Positions 18,185-27,173 are shown, numbered from the stretch's first letter. The stretch is DNA of 64,000 bases from Halorubellus salinus (GCF_020567525.1 NZ_JAJCVI010000001.1:62001-126000), one strand, 5' to 3'. The notes: a model not told the origin generated them from the sequence alone. Translations and numbers: made by a program.

Positions 18185-18457
18185 ATGGCACTAGCAGAAA
18201 CCATCGCTTTCGCGCTGTTCGCCTTCGTGACGCTCGGGGCGGCGGCCGGGGTCGTCCTCGTCGAGGACGTGTGGCACGCCGCACTCCTCGTGGGGGTGAG
18301 CCTGCTCAGCGTCGCGGTTCACTTCGTGATGCTGCAAGCGGAGTTCATCGCGGCGATGCAGGTCCTCGTCTACGTCGGCGGGGTTCTCATCCTCATCACG
18401 TTCGCCGTGATGTTGACGCGCGAGAGCGATACCGAAGGCGGGGTGGTACAGAGATGA
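18185..18457 (+). CDS. nuoJ1: Complex I subunit J, N-terminal part
   Basis: This 90-residue membrane protein matches the first three helices of NuoJ/ND6. The third helix, with YVGGVLILITFAVML, is the conserved segment that forms the pi-bulge in solved complex I structures. It ends at 18457, overlapping by 4 nt the start of the second half. Splitting NuoJ into two genes is seen in other haloarchaea, so this is not a frameshift error. Confidence 0.9.
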   Translation: MALAETIAFALFAFVTLGAAAGVVLVEDVWHAALLVGVSLLSVAVHFVMLQAEFIAAMQVLVYVGGVLILITFAVMLTRESDTEGGVVQR

Positions 18458-19062
18458 CGACCAGACCTGAGTTACGCGACACAGGTGGGCTGCTGCCGGC
18501 GGTGGCGGCGGTCGGCCTGTTCGTCGTGATGGCGGCGGTGTTCCTCGGTGCACCCATCGGGGACGCGGCCGGGTTCCCGCAGAACGCCGAGGTGGCGAAC
18601 GAGTCCATCGGGGACGCGAGCGTCGCGTCGAACGCGAGCATCCAGACGACGAACAACGGGACGTTCGCGCAGGTGGCGACGGCGAGCGGGAACGAGTCGA
18701 CGCTGCTGACCGAGGATACGGGCGTGAACGCGACGATCGTCACGGCCGGTGGGTCGGCGTATGGCGTCGTCTCCGAGCCAGTGAGCGTCACGGCGACCAT
18801 CGGGTACGCGATGTTCGGACTCTCCAGCCAGTTGCCGGACGAACTGAAGAGCGAGAGCTTCCTCGCGGTGTTCGAGATCATCGATCTCGTGCTCGTCGCG
18901 GCGCTCGTCGGTGCAGTGACGCTCGCGCGACGCGAGGACCTGAGTACGGTCGTGACGCTGTTCACGTCGTCCGAGGACGCTGCACCGAGCGGCGCGGTCG
19001 CGGCGGACGGTGGCAGCGAACCGGACGTCTCCGAGGAGTCCACTGACGGAGGTGACGCCTGA
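18454..19062 (+). CDS. nuoJ2: Complex I subunit J, C-terminal part with glycosylatable loop
   Basis: This 202-residue protein would supply the remaining NuoJ helices: one at about 12-34 and another at about 139-158. Between them lies a long polar loop with five N-x-S/T sequons (N49, N60, N68, N80, N92), far longer than the short loop of bacterial NuoJ. The C-terminal 40 residues are acidic and probably cytoplasmic. The start at 18454 was chosen for the ATGA overlap with nuoJ1. It overlaps nuoK by one base. Confidence 0.85.
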   Translation: MTTRPELRDTGGLLPAVAAVGLFVVMAAVFLGAPIGDAAGFPQNAEVANESIGDASVASNASIQTTNNGTFAQVATASGNESTLLTEDTGVNATIVTAGGSAYGVVSEPVSVTATIGYAMFGLSSQLPDELKSESFLAVFEIIDLVLVAALVGAVTLARREDLSTVVTLFTSSEDAAPSGAVAADGGSEPDVSEESTDGGDA

Positions 19063-19367
19063 TGGCGGTACCTGCCGAGTACTACCTCGTGCTGTCCGCG
19101 GGCCTGTTCTGTATCGGCCTCGCTGGTATCCTCACCCGGAAGAACGCCCTGATGTTCCTCATGAGCGTCGAGCTCATGCTGAACGCCGCGAACATCAACT
19201 TCGTCGCGTTCAGTCTCTACTGGGGGAATCTCACCGGGCAGACGTTCGCACTGTTCACGATGGCGTTGGCGGCCGCGGAGGTCGCCATCGGTATCGGCAT
19301 CATCCTCGTCCTCTACCGGAACTTCGGGGACGTGGACGTGACCGACGCAGTGGGGATGAGGTGGTAA
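19062..19367 (+). CDS. nuoK: Complex I subunit K
   Basis: This 101-residue, three-helix protein is NuoK/ND4L. Conserved Glu residues in helices 2 and 3 are visible in MSVELMLNAANINF and AAAEVAIGIGIILVLYRN. It belongs to the proton-translocating membrane arm next to NuoJ. It starts within the nuoJ2 stop (TGATG) and ends one base before nuoL. Confidence 0.95.
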   Translation: MAVPAEYYLVLSAGLFCIGLAGILTRKNALMFLMSVELMLNAANINFVAFSLYWGNLTGQTFALFTMALAAAEVAIGIGIILVLYRNFGDVDVTDAVGMRW

Positions 19368-19368
19368 G

Positions 19369-21483
19369 ATGACAGGAACTACTCCGTTCGCGTTCGAGTT
19401 CGCGCCCGCTATCGCGGCGCTCCCGTTCGTATCGTTCCTGATCGCGCTCGCGTTCGGCGACCGGATGCCGAAGGGCGGTGCGCTCGGTGGTATCCTCGCG
19501 ACTGCCGGGTCGCTCCTGTTGTCGCTGTGGGTGTTCGTCACCGTCTCCGGTGGCAGCGCGTACGTGCACGACATCCACACGTGGACGATCCTCGACGCAG
19601 GCGGTGCGCTCGGGGACGTCAACCTGCACTTCGGACTGCTGCTCGACCCGCTGTCGGCGATGATGCTCATCATCGTGAGCCTCATCGCGTTGCTCGTGCA
19701 CGTCTTCAGTCTCGGGTACATGAACGACGAGGGCGAGACCGGCCTCCCGCGGTACTACGCCGGCCTCGGCCTGTTCACGTTCTCCATGCTCAGTTTCGTC
19801 ATGGCGGACAACCTCCTGCAGGCGTTCATGTTCTTCGAGCTCGTCGGCCTCTGCTCGTTCCTCCTCATCGGCTTCTGGTTCCGGGAGGACGCACCGCCGA
19901 GTGCGGCGAAGAAGGCGTTCCTCGTGACGCGGTTCGGGGACTACTTCTTCCTCATCGGCGTGGTCGGCATCATCGCGACGTTCGGCACGAGCCGGTTCGC
20001 GGTCGTCGGTGACGCCGCTGCGGCGGCGTTCCCCGTCGAGGCGGCGAAGGTCCTCGGCGTGACGGAGGGGACCGCGACGGCGGTCATCCCCGGTGGGATG
20101 GACCCGCAGCTGTGGTTCACGATCCTCGGACTGCTCGTCCTCGGTGGCGTCGTCGGGAAGTCCGCGCAGTTCCCGCTGCATACGTGGCTCCCGGACGCCA
20201 TGGAGGGCCCGACGCCGGTCTCCGCGCTCATCCACGCGGCGACGATGGTCGCAGCCGGTGTGTACCTCGTCGCTCGCATGTACGGGTTCTACCTGCTGTC
20301 GCCGACCGCGCTCGGTATCATCGCACTCGTCGGCGGGTTCACGGCGCTGTTCGCGGCGACGATGGGCGTCGTCAAGAAGGAGATCAAGCAGGTGCTCGCG
20401 TACTCCACCATCAGCCAGTACGGGTACATGATGCTCGCACTCGGCGCTGGTGGGTACGTCGCGGCGACCTTCCACCTGATGACCCACGCGTTCTTCAAGG
20501 CGCTGCTCTTCCTCGGCGCCGGGTCGGTCATCATCGCGATGCACCACAACGAGAACATGTGGGACATGGGTGGCCTGAAGGAGAAGATGCCCGTCACGTA
20601 CTACACGTTCCTGTCGGGCTCGCTCGCGCTCGCGGGCATCGTGCCGTTCTCCGGGTTCTGGTCGAAGGACGAGGTCCTCTACGAGGCGTTCGTTCACGGG
20701 CTCGGGACCGCGGGGACGCAGGGCACGCTCCTGCTCGTCGCGTACGCGTTCGGACTGCTCGCCGTGTTCTTCACGGGATTCTACACGTTCCGGATGGTGT
20801 TCCTCACCTTCCACGGCGAACCGCGCAGTGACACCGCGAAGGACCCCCACGGCGTTCGCTGGAACGTCAAGGGCCCGCTCGCGGTCCTCGGTATCCTCGC
20901 GGCGGTCGTCGGCCTCGTGAACATGGTGCCGGTGAAGAAGCTCACCGGTGCGAACATCGACTTCCTGCACAAGTGGCTGAAGGGACCGGAAGCCCTGAAG
21001 GCCCAGACGTCGGTCGCGCACTACACCGACGGTGACACGAGCCTGCTGCACGAGGGCGCGCACTACGTCGCCGGCACGCTCGCTGGCGGCGAGGTCGGGA
21101 CGGTCCTGATCTCGGCTGCGGTCTCGCTCGGCCTCGCGCTCGCCGGTGCGGGGCTCGCGTATCGCCTGTACAACGTCCCGGAGCCCGTCGAGCACACGGA
21201 CAAGCTCGGCGCGGCGAAGGACGTGCTCTACAACAACTACTACCAGGACGAGTTCCAGGTGTTCCTCGCCGAGCGCGTCACGATGCCGCTCGCGAAGGCC
21301 GCTGACACGTTCGACCAGAGCGTCATCGACGGCGCGGTCAACGGCGTCTCCAGCGTGAGCCTGTTCTCGGGCCGTCGCGTCAAGCGCGTCCAGACCGGGT
21401 TGGTCACGAACTACGCGCTCCTGTTGACGCTCGGGTTCCTGGTGCTACTGGTGGCCATGGCGGCCACGGGAGGGTGGTTCTAA
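19369..21483 (+). CDS. nuoL: Complex I subunit L, antiporter-like
   Basis: This 704-residue protein with about 16 membrane helices is the distal antiporter-like subunit NuoL/ND5. Typical segments are FFELVGLCSFLLIGFW (helix with key Glu), KSAQFPLHTWLPDAMEGPTPVSALIHAATMV, and the lysine helix GVVKKEIKQVLAYSTISQYG. The C-terminal half includes the long lateral-helix region expected of NuoL. The nuoM ATG begins directly after its stop codon. Confidence 0.95.
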   Translation: MTGTTPFAFEFAPAIAALPFVSFLIALAFGDRMPKGGALGGILATAGSLLLSLWVFVTVSGGSAYVHDIHTWTILDAGGALGDVNLHFGLLLDPLSAMMLIIVSLIALLVHVFSLGYMNDEGETGLPRYYAGLGLFTFSMLSFVMADNLLQAFMFFELVGLCSFLLIGFWFREDAPPSAAKKAFLVTRFGDYFFLIGVVGIIATFGTSRFAVVGDAAAAAFPVEAAKVLGVTEGTATAVIPGGMDPQLWFTILGLLVLGGVVGKSAQFPLHTWLPDAMEGPTPVSALIHAATMVAAGVYLVARMYGFYLLSPTALGIIALVGGFTALFAATMGVVKKEIKQVLAYSTISQYGYMMLALGAGGYVAATFHLMTHAFFKALLFLGAGSVIIAMHHNENMWDMGGLKEKMPVTYYTFLSGSLALAGIVPFSGFWSKDEVLYEAFVHGLGTAGTQGTLLLVAYAFGLLAVFFTGFYTFRMVFLTFHGEPRSDTAKDPHGVRWNVKGPLAVLGILAAVVGLVNMVPVKKLTGANIDFLHKWLKGPEALKAQTSVAHYTDGDTSLLHEGAHYVAGTLAGGEVGTVLISAAVSLGLALAGAGLAYRLYNVPEPVEHTDKLGAAKDVLYNNYYQDEFQVFLAERVTMPLAKAADTFDQSVIDGAVNGVSSVSLFSGRRVKRVQTGLVTNYALLLTLGFLVLLVAMAATGGWF

Positions 21484-23031
21484 ATGATCGACGGCACTAT
21501 CGAAGCGTTACTCGCGGTGACACTGGTCGCATCGTTCGCCGTGCTCGTCTCGCCCGACCGGTACGCCGCGAAGCTGGCGACAGCGCTCTCGCTGTTGCCG
21601 CTCGCAGGCAGTCTGGTGATGTGGAGTGGATTCGAGCCGGCCGGCAACGCCCTGGTGGACGGCGAGTCCGCTATCGGGTACATGAGTCAGGTCGAGTGGT
21701 TCGACCTCGGCGGTATCACGCTCCAGTGGTTCGTCGGCGTCGACGGCGTCGCGATGCCCCTGGTGGTGTTGACGACGGTACTGACGACGCTCGCGCTCGT
21801 GAGCGCGTGGACGCCGATCAGCGAACGCCAGAGCCAGTTCTACGGGCTCGTGCTGTTCCTGGAGGCGTCGCTGCTGGGCGTGTTCACGGCACTGGACTTC
21901 TTCGTGTGGTTCGTCTTCTGGGAGGCCGTCCTCGTCCCGATGTATCTGCTCATCGGGGTCTGGGGTGGCCCGCGCCGGAAGTACGCCGCCATCAAGATGT
22001 TCGTGTACACGAACGTCGCGAGCCTCGTGCTGTTCATCGGGTTCGTCGCGCTCGTGTTCGGGCTCGGTGACAGCGTCGCGACGTTCGGCCTACCGGAGAT
22101 CACGCAGGCGCTCCGCGACGGCGTCGCCCCTGACGGTCTGCCGGGCGTCGGCGCGGAGTCCCTGAAGCTGTTCGCGTTCCTCGCGATGTTCGTCGGGTTC
22201 GCGGTGAAGGTACCCGTCGTCCCCGTGCACACGTGGCTGCCGGACGCGCACGTCGAGGCGCCGACGCCGGTGTCGGTGCTGCTGGCGGGTGTCCTCCTGA
22301 AGATGGGGACGTACGCGCTACTGCGGTTCAACTTCACGATGCTTCCGGACATCGCGACGGACCTCGCGGTCCCCATCGCGGTGTTCGCTGTCGTGTCCGT
22401 CATCTACGGGGCGATGCTCGCCCTCGCGCAGACGGACCTGAAGCGCATCGTCGCGTACTCCTCCGTGAGCTCCATGGGGTACGTCATCCTCGGACTCGTC
22501 GCGTACACGACCATCGGGGTCAGTGGCGCGACGTTCCAGATGATCTCCCACGGCCTCATCTCGGGGCTGATGTTCATGGCGGTCGGCGTCATCTACAACG
22601 TCACGCACACGCGCATGGTCTCGGACATGTCCGGGATGGCTGACCGGATGCCGGTGACGGTCGGGATCTTCGTCGCCGGTGCGTTCGGTTACATGGGCCT
22701 CCCGCTCATGAGCGGGTTCGCCGCGGAGTTCTTCGTGTTCGTCGGGTCGTTCCAGTCGACGGTGCTGCCGTCGGCCCCGGTGTTCACGGGCGCTGCGATG
22801 TTCGGTATCGTCATCGTCGCCGGCTACCTGCTGCTGGCGATGCAGAAGACGCTGTTCGGCGAGTTCCGGCTGGACACCGACTACGAGGTCGGGCGTGCGG
22901 CGTTCCACGACGTCGCGCCGCTGTTCGTCCTGCTCCTGCTCGTCATCGCACTCGGCGTGTTCCCGGACCTGTTCATGGAGATGATCGAGACGGCGATTGA
23001 GCCGGTTGCGAGCATCGGAGGTGGTGCCTGA
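21484..23031 (+). CDS. nuoM: Complex I subunit M, antiporter-like
   Basis: This 515-residue protein with about 14 helices is NuoM/ND4. The Glu-bearing helix FVWFVFWEAVLVPMYLLIG, the segment VPVVPVHTWLPDAHVEAPTPVSV and the helix-bearing ALAQTDLKRIVAYSSVSSMG are diagnostic. It pumps protons in the membrane arm between NuoL and NuoN. It begins directly at the nuoL stop and overlaps nuoN by one base. Confidence 0.95.
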   Translation: MIDGTIEALLAVTLVASFAVLVSPDRYAAKLATALSLLPLAGSLVMWSGFEPAGNALVDGESAIGYMSQVEWFDLGGITLQWFVGVDGVAMPLVVLTTVLTTLALVSAWTPISERQSQFYGLVLFLEASLLGVFTALDFFVWFVFWEAVLVPMYLLIGVWGGPRRKYAAIKMFVYTNVASLVLFIGFVALVFGLGDSVATFGLPEITQALRDGVAPDGLPGVGAESLKLFAFLAMFVGFAVKVPVVPVHTWLPDAHVEAPTPVSVLLAGVLLKMGTYALLRFNFTMLPDIATDLAVPIAVFAVVSVIYGAMLALAQTDLKRIVAYSSVSSMGYVILGLVAYTTIGVSGATFQMISHGLISGLMFMAVGVIYNVTHTRMVSDMSGMADRMPVTVGIFVAGAFGYMGLPLMSGFAAEFFVFVGSFQSTVLPSAPVFTGAAMFGIVIVAGYLLLAMQKTLFGEFRLDTDYEVGRAAFHDVAPLFVLLLLVIALGVFPDLFMEMIETAIEPVASIGGGA

Positions 23032-24740
23032 TGAGTAGTCACGCGTCCCTGTTCGCGCTCGGACCGGCGCTGTACCTGGCGGCAACGGGCCTGCTCGTGC
23101 TCGTCCTCGATTCGGTCGGGCGGACGACGCGGCTCCCGTTCGCGCTCGGGTCCGCGGTGTTCGGCGTTGCGGCGGTCGGCGCGGCGGCGGTCGCCGCGTT
23201 CACCGGCGGGACGCTCCTCGGACTGGGCGTCGGCGCGCACGCGTTCGCGGCGATGAACGCGTTCCTCGTCGCGTTCCTCGTCTACCTCGTGGACCCGTCC
23301 GGGTCGAACCGGCTGCTGGTCGCGTCCGTCGCGGTCGCCGGCGCCGTGTTCTCGCTCGGGAACGCCGCGTACTACCTGGCGTACTTCGGGACGACGAGTG
23401 ACGCGCAGGCCGCGCTCCTGTTCGGCGACCAGCTGGTCGTCGACCAGATGAGCCTGCTGTTCATGGCGATCGCGGCCAGCGTGACGGCGCTCGTCGCGCT
23501 CGCGTCCTACGATTACCTCGAAGGGCACGCGTACCAGGCGGAGTACTACGCGCTCGTCCTGCTCGCGGCGACCGGGATGAGTCTGATGGCGGCCGCGAAC
23601 TCGCTGGCGACCGTGTTCGTCGCGATGGAGCTCGCGAGCCTGCCGTCGTTCGCGCTCGTCGCGTTCCTCAAGAAGAACCGCGGGAGCGTCGAAGCCGGCT
23701 TGAAGTACTTCCTCATCGGCGCGCTCTCCTCGAGCTTCTTCGCGTACGGGATCAGTCTCGTGTACGCGACCACGGGCTCGCTCCAACTGGAGGCGGTCGC
23801 GAGCGCGCTCTCGGGCGGCACCGAGTTCGTCGGGATGCTCGGGATCGGGATGCTGATGCTCGTCGGTGGGTTCGCGTACAAGACCGCGAGCGTCCCGTTC
23901 CACTTCTGGGCACCGGAGGCGTACGAGGGTGCGCCCGCGCCCATCAGCGCGTTCATCTCGTCGGCGTCGAAGGCGGCCGGGTTCGTGATCGCGTTCCGCG
24001 TGTTCACGGTCGCGTTCACGCCCGCTGGGTTGTTCGCGAGCCTCGGTATCGACTGGGTGCTCGTCTTCCAGATCCTGGCGGTCGTGACGATGACGCTCGG
24101 TAACTTCGCGGCGGCGACCCAGGAGAACGTCAAGCGGATGCTCGCGTACTCCTCGATCGGGCACGCGGGCTACGTCCTCATCGGGCTGGCGTCGCTCGGC
24201 GGCGTCGCCTCGCAGGGCGACACCGTCCTCGGCGCGAGCATGATGCACCTGTTCGTGTACGGGTTCATGAACACGGGCGCGTTCCTGTTCATCGCGCTCG
24301 TCGAGTACTGGGGCGTCGGTCGGACGTTCGAGGACTACGCTGGCCTCGGGCGGAAGGCACCGGTCGCCTGTGCGGCGATGACGGTGTTCCTGTTCTCGCT
24401 TGCGGGCCTCCCGGTCGGGGCGGGCTTCCTCTCGAAGTACGTCCTGTTCTTCGGTGCGGTCAGCGCCGGGTTCTGGTGGCTCGCGGCGGTCGGTGCGATC
24501 AACTCCGCGCTGAGCCTCTACTACTACACGCGCGTCGTGAAGGCGATGTGGGTGGAGGAGCCAAACGGCGAACTCGAACTGCAGGGTCGCCCGACGGGGC
24601 TGTACGCGGCGGTCGTCGCGGCAGCGGTCGTGACGGTCCTGCTGCTCCCCGGGTTCTTCCCGATCGCCGAGACCGCGATCGAGGCGGCGAACGCGGTGCT
24701 GCCGAACGCGGGCGACACGACGACGGCGTTCTTCGGCTGA
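23031..24740 (+). CDS. nuoN: Complex I subunit N, antiporter-like
   Basis: This 569-residue protein with about 14 helices is NuoN/ND2. Diagnostic segments are ATVFVAMELASLPSFALVAF, YKTASVPFHFWAPEAYEGAPAP and TQENVKRMLAYSSIGHAGY. It is the antiporter-like subunit nearest the NuoJ/K module and closes the operon. A T-rich patch (about 24775-24790) follows the stop and may help end the transcript. Confidence 0.95.
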   Translation: MSSHASLFALGPALYLAATGLLVLVLDSVGRTTRLPFALGSAVFGVAAVGAAAVAAFTGGTLLGLGVGAHAFAAMNAFLVAFLVYLVDPSGSNRLLVASVAVAGAVFSLGNAAYYLAYFGTTSDAQAALLFGDQLVVDQMSLLFMAIAASVTALVALASYDYLEGHAYQAEYYALVLLAATGMSLMAAANSLATVFVAMELASLPSFALVAFLKKNRGSVEAGLKYFLIGALSSSFFAYGISLVYATTGSLQLEAVASALSGGTEFVGMLGIGMLMLVGGFAYKTASVPFHFWAPEAYEGAPAPISAFISSASKAAGFVIAFRVFTVAFTPAGLFASLGIDWVLVFQILAVVTMTLGNFAAATQENVKRMLAYSSIGHAGYVLIGLASLGGVASQGDTVLGASMMHLFVYGFMNTGAFLFIALVEYWGVGRTFEDYAGLGRKAPVACAAMTVFLFSLAGLPVGAGFLSKYVLFFGAVSAGFWWLAAVGAINSALSLYYYTRVVKAMWVEEPNGELELQGRPTGLYAAVVAAAVVTVLLLPGFFPIAETAIEAANAVLPNAGDTTTAFFG

Positions 24741-24800
24741 ACGCCCCTGGCGCCCGATTCCGGTCGTTTCAGCGGTTCTTTCGTTCTCTCGAGGTCGGTA

Positions 24801-24808
24801 GGTTTTAC
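24801..24808 (+). promoter_or_regulatory. Probable TATA box for the TrkA-N/DHH gene
   Basis: GGTTTTAC lies about 28 nt before the ATG at 24832, the spacing of a leaderless haloarchaeal promoter, and it follows the end of the nuo operon. Confidence 0.45.
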
Positions 24809-24831
24809 CGTGCGGAGGGGGTAGCCGGGGT

Positions 24832-26316
24832 ATGGTTTCGCGGGTCGTTCTCGGGTGTGGTGCCGTCGGGCAGCGCCTGGTGGCGCGCCTGGCCGACCGT
24901 GGGGGCGTCGCCGCGGTCGTCTGCGAGAGCGAGAGTCGCGTGGACGCGCTGCGGTCGGAGAACGTCTCGGCGACGGTCGGTGACCCGACGGATGCGGCGG
25001 TGCTCGCGGAGTTACCGGCGGCGACGGCGGTGGTCGTGGCGACGGACGACGCGGTCGTGAACCACGACGTCGTGCGTGCGGTCCGCGACCGGTACGGTGA
25101 CGTGTTCGTGCTGGCGTACGCGGGGAGTCGGTCGACGACCGAGCAGCGGGACGCGTTGGCGTCGGTGGCGGACGCGGTCGTCGACCCGACGTCGGTGCTC
25201 GTCGAGAGCGTCGGCGGGCAGGTGGCCGGGGAGCGCGCGGAGGACACGCGCCGGCTCCGGCAGGTGCTCCGGGAGGTCGACGGCGGGCTCGCGGTCGTGA
25301 TGCACGACAACCCGGACCCGGACGCGATCGGGAGTGCGGTGGCGCTGGCGACGCTCGCGGAGGCGCTGGGCACGCCCGCGGTCCCGTGTTACTTCGGCGA
25401 TATCAGTCATCAGGAGAACCGCGCGATGGTGAACCTCCTCGATCTGGACCTGGAGAACCTCTCGAGCGGCGACGACGCACTGGAGCGGTTCGGTGGGTTC
25501 GCGCTCGTCGATCATTCGCGGCCGGGCGTGAACGACCAGCTCCCGCCGACGCTGGAGGTGGACGTCGTCGTCGACCATCATCCGCCGCGTGGCGCGGTCC
25601 CGGCGCGGTACACGGACCTCCGCGAGGACGTCGGGGCGACGAGCACGCTCGTGCTCGACCACCTGCATCGGTACGGTATCACGCCCTCGTCGACGGTCGC
25701 GACCGCGCTCATGTACGGTATCCAGGTTGATACGCACGACTTTGCACGCGAGGTGTCGACGCTCGACTTCGAGGCGGCGGCGTCGATACTGCCGAGCGTG
25801 GACGTCTCCTTGCTCGCGAAGATGGAGTCGCCGAGCGTGAGCGGCGATACGATGACGACGCTCGCGGCGGCGATCCAGGACCGCGAGGTCCGTGGGAGCG
25901 TCCTCGTGTCCTGTGCGGGCCAGATCAACGACCGGGACGCGCTCCCGCAGGCCGCCGACAAGCTCCTGACGATGGAGGGCATCACGACGGTGCTCGTGTA
26001 CGGCGTGCTCGAGGACGACGTCCTGATGTCGGCGCGAGCGCGTGGTCGGGACGTCGACCTCGGGGAGACGTTACGGGTCGCGTTCGACCACATCGGGAGT
26101 GCTGGCGGGCACGCGGACATGGCTGGCGCGCAGGTCCCGATAACGAACGCGTTCGGCGAGTTCGAGACCGACGACGAGCGACTGGCGGCGGTCCGGGACG
26201 TCGTGACGGAGGCGTTCTTCGACGCGCTTCGGGAGCGCCCGCGCGGGACGAACGTGGACAGCGACGCCGCGGTCGGGTTCGAGTTCGAGAACATGCTCGA
26301 CGTGAACGACGACTGA
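24832..26316 (+). CDS. TrkA-N (RCK) domain fused to DHH/DHHA1 phosphodiesterase
   Basis: This 494-residue soluble protein has two parts. Residues 1-125 form a Rossmann RCK-N/TrkA-N domain starting VVLGCGAVGQRLVARL with Asp/Glu-rich nucleotide loops (ATDDAVVNHDVV). Residues about 150-470 form a DHH/DHHA1 phosphoesterase: MHDNPDPDAIGSA (158-165 metal site), VDHSRPG, VVDHHPPRG (about 247-250) and GGHADMAGAQVP near 425 in DHHA1. The DHH subfamily resembles NrnA/GdpP-type enzymes, which hydrolyse nanoRNA, pAp or cyclic-di-AMP. RCK domains bind NAD(H) or nucleotides in K+ transport. A nucleotide- or redox-gated phosphodiesterase is therefore likely, but the substrate is not known. A CBS/ParB gene follows 53 nt later. 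Confidence 0.82.
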   Translation: MVSRVVLGCGAVGQRLVARLADRGGVAAVVCESESRVDALRSENVSATVGDPTDAAVLAELPAATAVVVATDDAVVNHDVVRAVRDRYGDVFVLAYAGSRSTTEQRDALASVADAVVDPTSVLVESVGGQVAGERAEDTRRLRQVLREVDGGLAVVMHDNPDPDAIGSAVALATLAEALGTPAVPCYFGDISHQENRAMVNLLDLDLENLSSGDDALERFGGFALVDHSRPGVNDQLPPTLEVDVVVDHHPPRGAVPARYTDLREDVGATSTLVLDHLHRYGITPSSTVATALMYGIQVDTHDFAREVSTLDFEAAASILPSVDVSLLAKMESPSVSGDTMTTLAAAIQDREVRGSVLVSCAGQINDRDALPQAADKLLTMEGITTVLVYGVLEDDVLMSARARGRDVDLGETLRVAFDHIGSAGGHADMAGAQVPITNAFGEFETDDERLAAVRDVVTEAFFDALRERPRGTNVDSDAAVGFEFENMLDVNDD

Positions 26317-26369
26317 GTGCGCTCGACTGGAGGGAGAGGCTTTTCGTCGCGGGCGCCGAAGGCCGGGCC

Positions 26370-27173
26370 ATGAAAGGCGACGACGGGGATGGGCGGGGGA
26401 CGCCGCACGTGAAGGATTACATGACGCAGGACGTGGTGACGGTGTCGCCCGACGAGACGGTCGGTGAGGTGGCGAAGATGATCGCGGGAAGCGAGGAGCA
26501 CAGCGGGTTCCCGGTCTGTGAACGACGGCGCGTGGAGGGGTTCGTGTCGGCGCGAGATCTCTTGCTCGCGGACGACGACGAGCCGATATTCAAGGTGATG
26601 ACGACGGACCTCATCGTCGCACACCCCGAGATGAAGGTGACCGACGCCGCGCGCGTCATCCTGCGGTCCGGCATCCAGAAGCTCCCGGTGGTGGACGACG
26701 CGGGGAACCTCGTCGGCATCATCTCGAACGCGGACGTCATCCGCAGTCAGATCGAGCGCGCGACGCCGGAGAAGGTCGGGAAGCTCCGCCGGACCCTCGA
26801 GAACATCCACGGCATCACGCTCGAGCAGGAGCGCCGCGAGGTCGACCTGGAGGGACTCGTGCCGACGCAGACGAAGGTGTACGCGGACGAACTCGAGGGC
26901 CGCCGGTACGAACTGGAGCGCGGGCTCGCGGAGCCACTCGTCGTCATCGACAACGCCGGCCAGATGCTGCTCGCTGACGGCCACCATCGCGTGATGGCGG
27001 CGGACCGACTCGGGCTGGAGTCGATGGACGCGTACGTCATCGTCATCCGCGAGCGAATCGACCTGGGGATGGCGAAGACCGCCGAACGCGAGGGACTGCG
27101 GTCGCTCGAGGACGTGAACGTCGTCGACTACGCGCGCCACCCGCTCGTCGAGACGACCAAGCGACTGCAGTAG
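26370..27173 (+). CDS. CBS-domain protein with ParB/sulfiredoxin-fold domain (SerK-like)
   Basis: This 267-residue protein carries two CBS motifs (about 13-65 and 73-127, with VKDYMTQDVVTVSPDETV and KLPVVDDAGNLVGIISNADV), then a ParB-like domain (about 160-230). That domain contains QMLLADGHHRVMAADRLG, with DGHHR at 203-207. A DGHHR motif in a ParB/Srx fold is typical of the free serine kinase SerK of Thermococcus, and less so of DNA-partitioning ParB. No HTH or DNA-binding region is visible. The CBS pair could gate the activity by adenine nucleotide. It is in line with the TrkA-N/DHH gene, and TTTT at about 26341 may be its own promoter. Confidence 0.75.
   Translation: MKGDDGDGRGTPHVKDYMTQDVVTVSPDETVGEVAKMIAGSEEHSGFPVCERRRVEGFVSARDLLLADDDEPIFKVMTTDLIVAHPEMKVTDAARVILRSGIQKLPVVDDAGNLVGIISNADVIRSQIERATPEKVGKLRRTLENIHGITLEQERREVDLEGLVPTQTKVYADELEGRRYELERGLAEPLVVIDNAGQMLLADGHHRVMAADRLGLESMDAYVIVIRERIDLGMAKTAEREGLRSLEDVNVVDYARHPLVETTKRLQ

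Noticed and set aside
18185-19062. Frameshift in nuoJ
   Set aside because: Two genes with ATGA coupling and separate good starts match the known split of NuoJ in haloarchaea, so it is not an error.
26370-27173. Chromosome-partitioning ParB
   Set aside because: The ParB-like fold lacks the HTH and is fused to CBS domains; DGHHR fits a SerK-like enzyme better, and no parA or parS site is near.
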